64,000 nt of DNA, from contig NZ_JAGMUK010000030.1 in the NCBI RefSeq assembly GCF_019049245.1, forward strand, positions 1 to 64,000, given 5' to 3'. Numbering within the stretch: position 1 is the stretch's first letter; each line of letters begins with the position of its first letter. This DNA is from Streptomyces sp. AC555_RSS877. Lineage in GTDB: Bacteria; Actinomycetota; Actinomycetes; Streptomycetales; Streptomycetaceae. Of this stretch, positions 40,904-49,998 are shown piece by piece. The translations under genes and the position numbers were made by a program. The notes under the pieces are model-generated. The model was not told the DNA's origin. It worked only from the letters and a program-made list of their open reading frames with translations, and did not search any database.

Positions 40904-42847
40904 CTAGCGCAGAGCGTCGATCGACCGCCCGCTCTCCAGCTTCCCCGTCAGGCCGGCCTGCGCCCCCTGCCGCGTCCGCACGGCCAGCAGGTTGCCCTGG
41001 GCAGAGCCGCCGACGCCGCCCGTCGTCGTGATCGACGCCGTGCCACGACTGCCCGCCGCCAGCAGGTACCAGGAACCCGCCTCCGACTTCCACAGCACCC
41101 CTGCCAGCACATGCGGGTCGCGCGGGCCGCAGGCCGGTACGTTCTCGGCCTTCGCCGCGACCGCCCCGTACGGCCCGCCCGGCGTGCGGAACTGCGCCTG
41201 GACGCGCGTGCCGCCGCCCCGCCAGGTCTCGGCGCGCGTGCACACCCACGAGGCCGAGCCGCTCGCGTCGGGCAGCGGCTGGGTGGCGTACTCCCAGGCG
41301 TTCACGGACCGCACGCCCTGGGAGCGCACGGCGGACAGGGAGCAGGCGAAGGGTGCCCAGGCTCGCAGCGCCGCCGCGCCGGAGGCGTCGCGCGTCGAGC
41401 CGGGGCGCCCGGTGGTGAGGCGGGCCGGGACCAGTTCGCCGAGGTCGGTCGACAGGCGGGTACCGGAGCCGTCCGTCAGCTGGAGGACGTTCCACGAGGT
41501 GCACGCGCCGGTCTGCTGGGCGGCGCTGGCCAGCGGCGAGGTGACGCCCTCGGCCACCGTGAGGTCCATCGCGCCGGAGCCCGGCTTCAGCAGGTCCCGC
41601 TCGGCCGCCTTCTTCACCCAGGGGGCGGTCAGATAGCGGACGTTGCCGTCGGCCCGGCCCAGCACCACCGCGTTCGCCTCGGCGCCACTCGCGCCGTCGA
41701 CCCGCGCGAAGTCGAGGGCGGCGCCCTTCGTGCTGTCCTTCGGTTCCGCGTACCGGGCGATGCGCAGACCGTCGTAGAGGATCACCACGCGCGCGTTGTC
41801 GACGTTCCCGGCGTACAGCAGTTGCGGCGGGCCCGCCGGGCCGCCCGACGGGGTGCCCGGGGTCGCGGAGACCTGGACGGTCTCGCCGGGGCGGGCCCAG
41901 ATGGCGAGGGCACGGCGCAGCAGCGCCTCGTCGCCGGTGAGGTCACCGCGGGCCGGCCACACGGAGAAGTCGGTGCGCGCGGCGGCCTGCCACGCGGTGG
42001 CCGGGACCCTGGTCAGCCGGCCGGGGTCGAGGGCGGCCTGCGCCGCCGGGTTCTGCGCGTACGGCGGGGCGGCGGCGCCGTCGGGTGCCCAGCCGTCACC
42101 GGGCAGGCCGAGCAGCGCCCCGCACACGGCGACGGCCGCCGCGGCGGCGAGCGCGGCCTTCATGTGCTGGCGGCGCCGCATCAGGTCGGTGGGCCGGGCC
42201 TGCAGCGAACAGGGGTCGAACTCGGGGGAGCCGAGCAGTGCGTACTGCGCGGGCACCTCGTCGGCCTCGTCCAGCGCGTCGTCCACGTCGTCCACGCCCG
42301 CCGCCGCCAACACCTCGCGTACGTCGCCGTCCGGAAGCTTCTCCAGACCGCGCAGTACGTACGCGGCGCGGGCCGGTCCGGACAGGGCGGACAGCCGCTG
42401 GTCCAGGGCGAGTTCGTCGGCGCCACCCGAGCGCGGGAAGAGGCGCAGCCCCCGCACCTGGGGCAGCAGCGGCGGCAGCTGCGACCGCCTGGGCCACGCC
42501 CTGAACGTCAGCGGCAGACCCGCCTCCAGGGCCGTACGCAGCACCCGGAGCCGGACGAAGGCGTAGCCGGGGTCGCCCTCCCGGCCCGTCGACTGAGCGG
42601 GGATCACGGGTACGGGCGTCCGCCCCCGGGGCAGGGCGCGCTGGGTGAGCGCGTGCGCGGTCAGGACGCGCCGGTTGCGGCCGAGGCCCGGCGGCAGCAC
42701 CAGATAGGCGAGCCGGACGAGCCGGGGATAGTGCTCGACGAGCGCCGCCTCGGCCTGCTCGACGTCGACGAGCGGGTCGGACGACGAGGAAGCGGCGGCG
42801 GAGCCGGAGCCGGGTGCGGGGCGCGGGGCGACATCCTGTGACTGCAC
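40904..42847 (-). CDS. Membrane protein with degenerate sigma-factor-like cytoplasmic region
   Basis: The protein has 647 residues; no named family is recognised. The N-terminal ~210 residues recall ECF sigma factors: ALVEHYPRLVRLAYLVLPPG resembles the start of region 2, and LSALSGPARAAYVLRGLEKLPDGDVREVLAAAGV resembles the region-4 helix-turn-helix. Many core residues are missing and an Arg-rich insert is present. A transmembrane helix (ALAAAAAVAVCGALLGL, about residues 230-250) follows. The last ~390 residues are predicted external, with beta-rich and Cys-containing segments (TGACTSWNVL, FACSLSAVRS, SWVCTRAETWRGGG, NVPACGPRDPH). The GTG start lacks a good ribosome site. It lies 49 bp downstream of the TPR gene. 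Confidence 0.75.
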   Translation of the reverse strand: MQSQDVAPRPAPGSGSAAASSSSDPLVDVEQAEAALVEHYPRLVRLAYLVLPPGLGRNRRVLTAHALTQRALPRGRTPVPVIPAQSTGREGDPGYAFVRLRVLRTALEAGLPLTFRAWPRRSQLPPLLPQVRGLRLFPRSGGADELALDQRLSALSGPARAAYVLRGLEKLPDGDVREVLAAAGVDDVDDALDEADEVPAQYALLGSPEFDPCSLQARPTDLMRRRQHMKAALAAAAAVAVCGALLGLPGDGWAPDGAAAPPYAQNPAAQAALDPGRLTRVPATAWQAAARTDFSVWPARGDLTGDEALLRRALAIWARPGETVQVSATPGTPSGGPAGPPQLLYAGNVDNARVVILYDGLRIARYAEPKDSTKGAALDFARVDGASGAEANAVVLGRADGNVRYLTAPWVKKAAERDLLKPGSGAMDLTVAEGVTSPLASAAQQTGACTSWNVLQLTDGSGTRLSTDLGELVPARLTTGRPGSTRDASGAAALRAWAPFACSLSAVRSQGVRSVNAWEYATQPLPDASGSASWVCTRAETWRGGGTRVQAQFRTPGGPYGAVAAKAENVPACGPRDPHVLAGVLWKSEAGSWYLLAAGSRGTASITTTGGVGGSAQGNLLAVRTRQGAQAGLTGKLESGRSIDALR

Positions 42848-42896
42848 GTTCAGCAGAACGAGCGAATCGGTGGTTGGTCACCGCCATCCGGGTGAC

Positions 42897-43397
42897 TCAG
42901 CCCTCCGGATCGACCAGGGCCCGCGCGTAGTTCGCCATCGACCGCTGGTAACGCGGCAGATGGGGTGCCAGGGCGCCCAGGACGAGGGAAAGCCCCTCGC
43001 GGTCCCGGCCGAGACTCGACAGACACAGGGCGAGCGTCGCGCGTACCGCGTCGTCCAACTCGTCCGAGGAGCTGTCCAGTTCGGGCGTCAGCAGCTTGAC
43101 GCCCTCCTCCGCCCGCCCGGTGTTCCGCAGGGAACTGGACAGCTGGATCTTGGCGCGCCGCCCCTTGTAGCCTTCGAGACCGCGCGCGAGCGCCTCCCGG
43201 TACAGCGGAACCGCCTTGTCCGAGTGACCCGTCGAGTCCCAGGCGCAGGCCTGTTCGAAGGGGCCGAGCGGGCTGTCCGACGGCAGCTCGGCGACGAGTG
43301 CGTCGATCACCGCGCGGAAGTCGGAGGCATCCTCCTCGGCGTAGTCGTCGAAGCCGGCCCACGCGGCGGTCACACGGTCTTCCCAGTCCTGGTTCAC
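42897..43397 (-). CDS. Tetratricopeptide-repeat protein
   Basis: This is a soluble 166-residue helical protein. After a leader (NQDWEDRVTAAWAGFDDYAEEDASDF) it shows TPR-like pairs, for example GPFEQACAWDSTGHSDKAVPLYREALARG, KIQLSSSLRNTGRAEEGVKLL and ALCLSSLGRDREGLSLVLGAL. This architecture is shared by a family of small Streptomyces TPR proteins that probably act as protein-interaction scaffolds. The GTG giving VNQDWEDR was chosen because upstream residues have no repeat character; the ribosome site is weak. It lies 49 bp before the sigma-like membrane protein gene and may be co-transcribed with it. Confidence 0.8.
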   Translation of the reverse strand: MNQDWEDRVTAAWAGFDDYAEEDASDFRAVIDALVAELPSDSPLGPFEQACAWDSTGHSDKAVPLYREALARGLEGYKGRRAKIQLSSSLRNTGRAEEGVKLLTPELDSSSDELDDAVRATLALCLSSLGRDREGLSLVLGALAPHLPRYQRSMANYARALVDPEG

Positions 43398-43533
43398 CGC
43401 GACACTTTCGCACGGCTGTGCCGGCAGGGGCACTTGATTTGAGCGCCGCGTGCTCCGGAGCCGTATCGAAGGGGACGGGCCCCTCGCCGGGGCCGGCTGA
43501 GGCATGGTCTGATGCATGCGACCGGAGGAACAG

Positions 43534-43971
43534 ATGAGGGTGACCCGACCGAAGCTCGCGCTGACCGGCGCGGCGCTGGTGCTTGCGCTGACGGGCTGCG
43601 GATCCGGCGGCGAGAAGGCGGCCGCGGTGCCGGAGACGGCGACCGGCAGCCTGGAGCACCTGGCCGCCGAGGCGAAGTGCAACCCGAACATGCAGACGGA
43701 CGCGGACACGATCCGCCAGGCCATCTGCAAGAACCCCGACGGCAAGTTCGTCCTCGCGACGTTCTCGACCGACCGCGGTCAGGCCGAGTGGCTGAGCGGG
43801 GCGAAGGACTACGGCGGCTACTACCTGGTCGGCCGCAAGTGGGTCGCCGTCGGCGAGGAGAAGACGGTCACCGCGCTGCGCGGCCGGCTCGGCGGGACCA
43901 TGGAAGAGGGGTCCGCCCACATGAATCCCGGTGGCAGCCACAACAGTCACACCAGCAGTCACAGCAGCTGA
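43534..43971 (+). CDS. Small putative lipoprotein
   Basis: The protein has 145 residues. The lipoprotein signal is MRVTRPKLALTGAALVLALTGC, with lipobox LTGC and acylated Cys at residue 22. The remainder has one conserved-looking block (HLAAEAKCNPNMQTDADTIRQ and FVLATFSTDRGQAEWL), then an unstructured His/Ser/Asn-rich tail (GSHNSHTSSHSS) that could bind metal weakly. GGAGGA at proper spacing decides ATG 43534 over the in-frame ATG at 43516. Function is unknown; it converges on the DUF1996 gene through a strong hairpin. Confidence 0.8.
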   Translation: MRVTRPKLALTGAALVLALTGCGSGGEKAAAVPETATGSLEHLAAEAKCNPNMQTDADTIRQAICKNPDGKFVLATFSTDRGQAEWLSGAKDYGGYYLVGRKWVAVGEEKTVTALRGRLGGTMEEGSAHMNPGGSHNSHTSSHSS

Positions 43972-43995
43972 GCGCGGGGATCCGGGAACAGACGA

Positions 43996-44027
43996 AAGCC
44001 GGCGGTGGGACTTCCCACCGCCGGCTT
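43996..44027. terminator. Bidirectional terminator
   Basis: A 14-bp perfect stem (AAGCCGGCGGTGGG) with a 4-base loop lies between the convergent lipoprotein and DUF1996 genes. It ends in AAA on one side and CTT on the other. Confidence 0.88.
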
Positions 44028-44058
44028 CCTGGTTGGTCAGTACCGGATTCCTAGAAGG

Positions 44059-45609
44059 TCACTGGCATTGCTGACCGCTGTTGATGCAGTCGACCATCTC
44101 GTTCATCACGTTCTCGTCGAAGAAGTTGATGAAGTCGTTGTGGTCGGTGATCGGCTTGTGCAGCTGGTCCGGGAAGGAGTCGACCGCGAACGGGTTCACG
44201 ACCTGTCCGTTCTGGATCTGCGGGGCCGGCACGTCGTAGACCAGACGGACCTGGAGCTGCGGGATGGCCTGGAAACCGTTGGAGCAGCTGCCGTCCGCCT
44301 CGACGAAGTCCACGTGGGTGCGGTGGTTGGCGCTGTCGATGTTCTGGCCGTCCCAGCAGCTCTGGAAGAAGGACGTCCGTACCACCGAGCTGCCCTCGGG
44401 GCAGATCGGGTACTTGTCCGTCAGCTGCCGGTCTTCGAAGCCGGTGCAGCTCCAGTTCGTGTTGGCGTTGTTGAGGCCGTTCACGAAGGACTTGGCGTCA
44501 CCGGTGATGATGCGCAGGGCCGTCGGCATCGCGACGACATCGCTCGTCTTGTTGCCGACGAACTTCAGCTGCGCCTCGCTGGCCTGCTGGATGGTGCCGA
44601 CGTTGCCGTCCTGACCGCCACCGGCGGCGTTCGCGTCGATGTCGTCCTGACCGTCCTGCACACGCAGCACCGGCCAGAAGTACGACGACTTGTCGCCCTG
44701 GTTCTCGCAGGTGGTGTCCGCCGCCGCCAGGTCCTCGTCGCTCGCGAACGCGTCGTTGCCCTGGTTGCCGACGTAGTCGTGCTGGTGCTGCGCACCGTTG
44801 CTGACACCGGGAGCGACGATCACGTTGTCCGAGTTGCGGTTCTCGTTCTCGTTGGTGCCACAGCTCGTGGTGAAGGTGCCCGTGGAACCGGTGTCCCCGT
44901 TCGCGGGGAGACCGTTGCCGTTCACGCCCTGCGGGCCGCCGTTCGGCTGGACGGTGGTGATGTCCTGGAAGTCGGCTGCCGCCGGGCCGTTGCCGGCCTG
45001 ACCGCCGTTGCCTTCCTGACCGCCGTTGTCCTGGCCCTGGTCCTGGCCCTGGTCCCCACCCTGGTCCTGACCGTCGTTGTTCTGGTCCTGACCGTCGTTG
45101 TTCTGGCCCCCGCCCTCGCCGTCGACGACCTCCGGCTGGTCGGCCACCACGCCCTCGCACTCGGCGAGCTGGTCCATCCCCTGCGGAGCCTGGCCGCCCA
45201 CGCGCTTGAGGTTGATGTTGATCCGGTCGAGCGTGGCAACCCGCTTGGACTTCAGGGGTCCGAGAATGGCGTTGTTGACGAAGCCGGCATCCCCCGCCTG
45301 GGCCTGGCGTGTGTCCGCGAGGCGCTTGTAGGCCTCCGTCACCTGCTGGTCGAGCAGCGCCAGCTCCTTGTCGACGCCCGCCCGAGCCTTGTCCGGCACA
45401 TCGGTGAGCTGCTGGCCGACATCCGGGCAGTCGATCGTCGCAACCTGCGCGGCGGCGGCCTTGGTCTGGTTCTGGGCCCCGTTCTCCTCGTGCGCCGAGG
45501 CATAGAAGTTGGCCCAGATCAGCCCGCCCCCACCGAGCGCTAGGGCAGCCGTTCCGGCGATGGCCTTGGTGGCCAGCGGCATACGGCGTTTTCTTGTGTT
45601 GCGTCCCAT
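44059..45609 (-). CDS. Secreted DUF1996 domain protein
   Basis: The protein has 516 residues. A signal/anchor ([27 protein letters not shown]) leads to a helical Cys-bracketed region ([10 protein letters not shown] ... LAECEG), then a low-complexity Gln/Asn/Gly/Asp linker (about residues 168-205; two perfect 21-bp DNA repeats at 45061-45102). The C-terminal ~280 residues are DUF1996: [36 protein letters not shown] and [10 protein letters not shown] are the family core. The domain is shared with fungal secreted proteins; its activity is unknown. It stands alone, followed by a bidirectional terminator. Confidence 0.9.
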   Translation of the reverse strand: MGRNTRKRRMPLATKAIAGTAALALGGGGLIWANFYASAHEENGAQNQTKAAAAQVATIDCPDVGQQLTDVPDKARAGVDKELALLDQQVTEAYKRLADTRQAQAGDAGFVNNAILGPLKSKRVATLDRININLKRVGGQAPQGMDQLAECEGVVADQPEVVDGEGGGQNNDGQDQNNDGQDQGGDQGQDQGQDNGGQEGNGGQAGNGPAAADFQDITTVQPNGGPQGVNGNGLPANGDTGSTGTFTTSCGTNENENRNSDNVIVAPGVSNGAQHQHDYVGNQGNDAFASDEDLAAADTTCENQGDKSSYFWPVLRVQDGQDDIDANAAGGGQDGNVGTIQQASEAQLKFVGNKTSDVVAMPTALRIITGDAKSFVNGLNNANTNWSCTGFEDRQLTDKYPICPEGSSVVRTSFFQSCWDGQNIDSANHRTHVDFVEADGSCSNGFQAIPQLQVRLVYDVPAPQIQNGQVVNPFAVDSFPDQLHKPITDHNDFINFFDENVMNEMVDCINSGQQCQ

Positions 45610-45810
45610 GGAACTCCTCTGACTTCCTTGCGGGGCATTCGAGGCGCCCGACAGGAGTGAAGCGGCGCCCCTGAATACGGAAGGAGTCCCACGGATGTTC
45701 AGCCGTCCCAGAAATTGGTGAAAGATGCGCGAGACAATTCGGTTTCAACTGCCCCGGTAACACCAGGAGTTGTTGATCCCTCACAGGAGGTGCCCGAGCG
45801 GGGTCTCATT

Positions 45811-46464
45811 TCAGCGGCCGTGGTCGAGATAGGCGAGAACCGCCAGAACGCGGCGGTTGTCGTCGTCCGACACCTCCAGGCCCAGTTTGGCGAAGATGTT
45901 GGCGGTGTGCTTGGCGATCGCCCGCTCCGTGACCACGAGCTTGGCGGCGATCGCCGCGTTGGTGCGGCCCTGCGCCATCAGTTCCAGCACCTCGCGTTCA
46001 CGGGGCGTGAGCCGGCCCAGCGGCTGGTCGTCGGCCGCCCGCCGGGACAGCAGCTGCTGGATCACCTGCGGATCCATGGCCGTACCCCCCGCCGCGACCC
46101 GTCGTACGGCGTCCACGAACTGCTCCGCGTCGAACACCCGGTCCTTGAGCAGATAGCCGACCCCGCCGCTGCCGTCGGCGAGCAGCTCACGCGCGTACAA
46201 CTGCTCCACGTGCTGCGACAGGACCAGCACCGGCAGACCGGGTCTGTCCCGGCGGGCGTTCAGCGCACACTGCAGCCCCTCGTCGGTGTGCGTCGGCGGC
46301 AGCCGTACGTCGACCACCGCCACGTCCGGTTGCAGCTCGGCCAGGGCGGCAGCCAGCTCCGGCCCGCTCTCGACGGCTGCGGCGATCTCGAAGTCGTGGG
46401 CCTCCAGGAGGCGTACGAGTCCGTCGCGCAGCAGGAACAGGTCTTCGGCTAGGACAACACGCAA
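45811..46464 (-). CDS. NarL/LuxR-family response regulator
   Basis: This is a DNA-binding output protein of 217 residues. The receiver has LAEDLFLLRDGLVRLLEAH, phospho-acceptor Asp in VAVVDVRLPPTHTDEG and Lys in GYLLKDRVFD. The C-terminal LuxR helix-turn-helix is LTPREREVLELMAQGRTNAAIAAKLVVTERAIAKHTANIFAKLGL. In frame, no ATG or GTG is available at the right place; the TTG at 46464 (LRVVLAED) follows GGAG and overlaps the kinase gene by 16 bp, so TTG is the likely start. It is coupled to the upstream kinase. Targets are unknown. Confidence 0.9.
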   Translation of the reverse strand: MRVVLAEDLFLLRDGLVRLLEAHDFEIAAAVESGPELAAALAELQPDVAVVDVRLPPTHTDEGLQCALNARRDRPGLPVLVLSQHVEQLYARELLADGSGGVGYLLKDRVFDAEQFVDAVRRVAAGGTAMDPQVIQQLLSRRAADDQPLGRLTPREREVLELMAQGRTNAAIAAKLVVTERAIAKHTANIFAKLGLEVSDDDNRRVLAVLAYLDHGR

Positions 46465-47729
46465 GGGATCTCCATGGTGACCATGGTGGGGCCGCCCGCG
46501 GGGCTGCTGACGGCCAGGACGCCGTCGAATGTACCCAGTCGCCGCTCGACTCCGGCGAGCCCCGAACCGGCCCCGATCACCGCGCCGCCCCTGCCGTTGT
46601 CGGTCACCGAGATCCGCAGCATGCCGCCGTCGTCCGCGACGTGATGCAGGTCGACCCAAATCCGGTCGGCGTCCGCGTACTTGACCGCGTTGGTGAGCAC
46701 CTCGCTGACCGCGAAGTACGCGGCCGACTCGACGGGCTCGTCCGCCCGGCCGGGCAGGTCCACCTCCACCTCGGTCGCCACGGGCATCCGCAGCGCCAAC
46801 GCCCGTACGGCGTCGCCCAGTCCACGCTCGGCGAGCACCGGCGGGTGGATGCCGCGCACCAGGTCGCGCAGTTCTGCGAGGGCGTCCACGGACGACTGAC
46901 GGGCCTGCGCCAGCAACTTCCGCGCCTGCTCGGGGTCCTTGTCCATCAGCATGTCGATGGTGCCGAGATCCATGCCCATCGCGACCAGCCGGGCCTGCGC
47001 CCCGTCGTGCAGATCCCGCTCGATGCGGCGCAGTTCGGCGGCCGAGGTGTCGACCGCGTCGCGCCGGGTCTCGGTCAGTACGCGCACCCGCTCGGCCAGT
47101 TCGCCCTGGTTGGAGGCGAGAACCGCCCGGGTCAGCCGGAAGTGGGCCTCCAGCAGCCGTGGGGTGAGGAAGTGGGCGAAGAAGAGTAGGACCAGGCCCA
47201 GGGCCGCGGCGGCGAATGCGGTGGCCTGGTCGGAGACGGGCACGAACCCGTACCAGTACCCGTCCGGGAAGACCCGCCACAGCCCGGCGGCCAGCGCGAA
47301 CCCCTCCAGCGGGTAGAAGAGCAGCACGGCCGGCAGCAGCGCGGTGAGGAACCCCGCCGTCATGTCGACCGGCAGCCACCTCAGGTCCCGCCAGGTGGCC
47401 GGATCACGGAGCATCCCGAAGGTACGCGCCCACGGGTTGGCGTCCTTCGGGACCGGCCGGTACGCCGACGGGATCTGCACCCCGCACCACTGAGCCGCCA
47501 GCACCCGCCGCCAGTCCGCGAAGGCCCGCACGCCGGTCAGCACCCAGGGTGTCGTGACGATCCCGACCCCGACCGGTATCAGCGCGATCGACACCAGGGA
47601 GAGGGTGAAACAGAGCACCGCCCCCGGCAGCAGCACCAACGCCAGCCCGAGCCCCCGTACCGCCGCCCGCCCCACGCCCCGCACCCTGGTGCGGCCGGCG
47701 CCGCCGCTCTTCGTCTCGATGGTCGTCAT
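46449..47729 (-). CDS. NarL-type sensor histidine kinase
   Basis: This is a membrane sensor kinase of 426 residues. Four hydrophobic segments lie in two pairs (about 25-65 and 125-200), with no large external sensor domain. HisKA_3 dimerisation has the phospho-acceptor His at about residue 241 in RIERDLHDGAQARLVAMGM. The HATPase region has VLTNAVKYADADRI and SVTDNGRGGAVIGAGSGLAG. The N-terminal region resembles the 'sensor domain' common in Streptomyces kinases of this class. It overlaps its response regulator by 16 bp, forming a two-component system. The stimulus is unknown; the form is similar to cell-envelope sensors. Confidence 0.92.
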   Translation of the reverse strand: MTTIETKSGGAGRTRVRGVGRAAVRGLGLALVLLPGAVLCFTLSLVSIALIPVGVGIVTTPWVLTGVRAFADWRRVLAAQWCGVQIPSAYRPVPKDANPWARTFGMLRDPATWRDLRWLPVDMTAGFLTALLPAVLLFYPLEGFALAAGLWRVFPDGYWYGFVPVSDQATAFAAAALGLVLLFFAHFLTPRLLEAHFRLTRAVLASNQGELAERVRVLTETRRDAVDTSAAELRRIERDLHDGAQARLVAMGMDLGTIDMLMDKDPEQARKLLAQARQSSVDALAELRDLVRGIHPPVLAERGLGDAVRALALRMPVATEVEVDLPGRADEPVESAAYFAVSEVLTNAVKYADADRIWVDLHHVADDGGMLRISVTDNGRGGAVIGAGSGLAGVERRLGTFDGVLAVSSPAGGPTMVTMEIPCVLS

Positions 47730-48208
47730 GCCGTCAGTCTGGCCGAGCGGGAGGCGGGGGTCACTGGGGCTGGGCGGCCGGTCAGGGGTGTTGCCAGATA
47801 CACCGTTCCGTTCCTGCGGACTGAGCAGGAGTGAGTCCGCTCAGCCGCACGCCCCGAACGGTGTTGGGCGCACTGGTCCCCGGCGTACTCGACCCCGGGG
47901 CAGCGACACGGATCCTGTCCGTGGCCCGATCCCGGGAGGCCGGTTCCCTCACGACCTGGCCAGATGGGCACAGCCAGAGGCGACGGAGAGGCCCCGAACC
48001 ATCACTCCGGTGGAGCGGGGCCCCGCAACACTGGCGCCGTACCCGGCGTCCCAGATCGCACGATCACCGTAGCCCGAACGGACCAGGACGCCGCAAGCCC
48101 GGAAGTCGACCATCACACGAGCGAGTTAAACCGACATCGTGCACATTCCCGGGCCAACAGCTGGCAACCCTCACCCCCGCGCCCGCGCCCTAACCCCGGC
48201 CCGCGCCC
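47730..48208. other. 479-bp intergenic region with nested hairpin
   Basis: No convincing gene. GGCCCCG (47990-47996) pairs with CGGGGCC (48016-48022) and encloses CAC-TCCG-GTG. It could terminate the epimerase transcript. The rest should hold the promoter of the kinase operon; no site could be assigned. Confidence 0.4.
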
Positions 48209-49222
48209 CTACTCTCGGCCCGACCTCTCGCTCGTCGCCAGTACCTTCGCCTCCAGTTCCGGATCGAGTCCCACTGCCGGCCGGTCGGGGCGTTGTGGGG
48301 CCATGCCGCCGATGCTGCGCAGCCAGGTCCAGGTGTCCGCCACGGTGTCGGCGACCGGACGGCAGCGCAGGCCCGCCTCGATCGCCCGGGAGACGTCCGC
48401 GGTGTGCAGGGCCGCGTGTCCCTCGCTGTCCGGCGGCAGCCAGACCGGCAGGTGCAGCCACGGCTCGATACCCGCGGCGAGGACGATGTCCGGGTCGGTC
48501 CAGCGCAACTCGGCGGCCCCGCCGGTGACGTCCACGCAGGCGTCGAGGAGCGTGCCCATGGTGGCGTGCCCCGAGGGGCCGACGAGGTTGTACGGTCCGC
48601 TCGCCTCGCGCTGCACCGAGTCGAGGGTCCATTCCGCGAGGTCACGGACGTCGACGTACTGGATGGGCAGGTCACGTGGCCCGGGCGCGAGGACGGGGCC
48701 GCCGCGGGCGATCCGGGTCAGCCACCAGGGCAGCCGGCCGATGTTCTCGTAGGGCCCGAGGATCAGCCCGGCCCGTACGAGCAGGGAGCGGTCCGCGCCG
48801 AAGGCCTCGACGGCGGCCAGCTCGCCGCCCCGCTTGTCCCGGGCGTAGTCGCTCTGTTCGGCGTCGGCGGAGGCATCCTCCACCAGGGGCGCGTCCTCGC
48901 CGCGTCCGGCGCCGCGCGGCCACGCGTACACCGAGCGGCTCGACACGTACACGTACCGCTCGGCGCGGCCCCGCAGCAGTCGCGCCGAGTCACGCACCAC
49001 ACGGGGCGCGGCCGACCAGGTGTCGACGACCACGTCCCATTCGCCGTCCGCGAGGGCGGCGAGCCCGTCGGGCGCCGTGCGGTCACCGTGCAACGACCGC
49101 ACGCCGGTGGGAGGTTCGTGCCGTCCTCGGTGGAAGACGGTCACCTCCCAGCCGCGCCCGAGGGCCGCCTCGACGACGGCCCGTCCCGCGAACTCCGTAC
49201 CGCCCAGCATCAGAAGTCTCAT
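48209..49222 (-). CDS. NAD-dependent epimerase/dehydratase family protein
   Basis: The protein has 337 residues of the extended short-chain dehydrogenase superfamily. The Rossmann start is MRLLMLGGTEFAGRAVVEAAL (GGTxFxG, the form with a shifted third glycine). VTVFHRGRHEPP fixes the NADP-side arginine, and YVYVSSRSVYAW plus YARDKRGGE supply Ser and YxxxK. The C-terminal part (RDLPIQYVDVRDLAEWTL, GPYNLVGP) is that of the reductases acting on nucleotide sugars or isoflavone-like substrates. The specific substrate is unknown. It stands alone between glnRII and the kinase operon. Confidence 0.88.
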   Translation of the reverse strand: MRLLMLGGTEFAGRAVVEAALGRGWEVTVFHRGRHEPPTGVRSLHGDRTAPDGLAALADGEWDVVVDTWSAAPRVVRDSARLLRGRAERYVYVSSRSVYAWPRGAGRGEDAPLVEDASADAEQSDYARDKRGGELAAVEAFGADRSLLVRAGLILGPYENIGRLPWWLTRIARGGPVLAPGPRDLPIQYVDVRDLAEWTLDSVQREASGPYNLVGPSGHATMGTLLDACVDVTGGAAELRWTDPDIVLAAGIEPWLHLPVWLPPDSEGHAALHTADVSRAIEAGLRCRPVADTVADTWTWLRSIGGMAPQRPDRPAVGLDPELEAKVLATSERSGRE

Positions 49223-49300
49223 GCCGGGACTGTGCCCGGTGGAGCGGCGGGAGGGAACCCGGATCTGCCGTCGGCAGAGGGGGGAACCGGGGGGAAGGGC

Positions 49301-49876
49301 TCAACGCTCGGTCGGCGGTGCGTACTTGTAGCCCACCCGGCGCACCGTCTGGATCGCCTGGCGGTTCTCGGAGCCCAGCTTGCGGCGCAGCCGGGCGATG
49401 TGGACGTCGACCGTGCGGCCGTCACCGACATGGCCGTACCCCCACACCGTGGTGACCAGCTGGTCGCGGGTGTGCACCCGGTGGGGGTGGGTGACCAGGT
49501 GCGCGAGAAGCTCGAACTCCAGGTAGGTGAGGTCGAGTTCGCGCCCGTTCACCTCGGCCGTGCGCTGCCCGCTGTCGATGCGGACGAGCGGGTCGCCGAC
49601 GTCGGCGACCGGCGTACCGGCCTCCGGCGCGTCCGGCACCGCCACCGGCAGGAACGGCGGCTGCTGGTCGGCCGGGACCAGCACGAGGTAGCCGATCATC
49701 GGCGGCCGGCCCGGCAGGGAGGGAAGGGTGTGCGGGGGAGCGGGCAGCCAGGTGGCGCCCGGCGGCAGGAACTCCGCGACGTCGATCACCTCGTCCCGGT
49801 CGACGGCGCGCAGACGATGACGCGAACCGTTGGGGGAGGAGAGGGCGGCGGGGGAGAGAGAACGAGTGGTCGCCAT
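49301..49876 (-). CDS. glnRII: OmpR-type winged-helix regulator GlnRII
   Basis: The protein has 191 residues. Only the C-terminal half is a recognised domain: a winged helix of the OmpR/PhoB type (about 95-190; LDLTYLEFELLAHLVTHPHRVHTRDQL, VDVHIARLRRKLG and VRRVGYKYAP). The N-terminal ~95 residues contain no receiver aspartate region, only a Pro-rich segment and MIGYLVLVP. Its position beside glnII matches S. coelicolor GlnRII, reported to bind glnA, glnII and amtB promoters; the assignment rests on that synteny and architecture. The ribosome site is weak. A short reading frame and hairpins lie upstream. Confidence 0.85.
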   Translation of the reverse strand: MATTRSLSPAALSSPNGSRHRLRAVDRDEVIDVAEFLPPGATWLPAPPHTLPSLPGRPPMIGYLVLVPADQQPPFLPVAVPDAPEAGTPVADVGDPLVRIDSGQRTAEVNGRELDLTYLEFELLAHLVTHPHRVHTRDQLVTTVWGYGHVGDGRTVDVHIARLRRKLGSENRQAIQTVRRVGYKYAPPTER

Positions 49877-49916
49877 GAGAGGTCAGCTCTTTCGCGCGAG
49901 AGGTTCGACAGGAAGG

Positions 49917-49986
49917 TCGACGGCCCCGAGTTCGTGGTCGGGTTCGTCGAGAGGACCTACGTCGTTTCGCGCCGGCCGAAGGCCGG
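49917..49986 (-). promoter_or_regulatory. Hairpins between the short leader frame and glnRII
   Basis: CCGGCC-GAA-GGCCGG (49972-49986) begins 12 bp past the stop of the short frame. A second, nested stem follows: TCGACG (49917-49922) with CGTCGA (49945-49950), enclosing CCCGA/TCGGG. Together they occupy the 122 bp before glnRII and could act as an attenuator. Function is inferred. Confidence 0.45.
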
Positions 49987-49998
49987 GGGTGTACGGCT

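Noticed and set aside
47831..48193. Plus-strand open frame in the intergenic region before the kinase operon
   Set aside because: There is no ribosome site and amino-acid composition is typical of non-coding GC-rich DNA.
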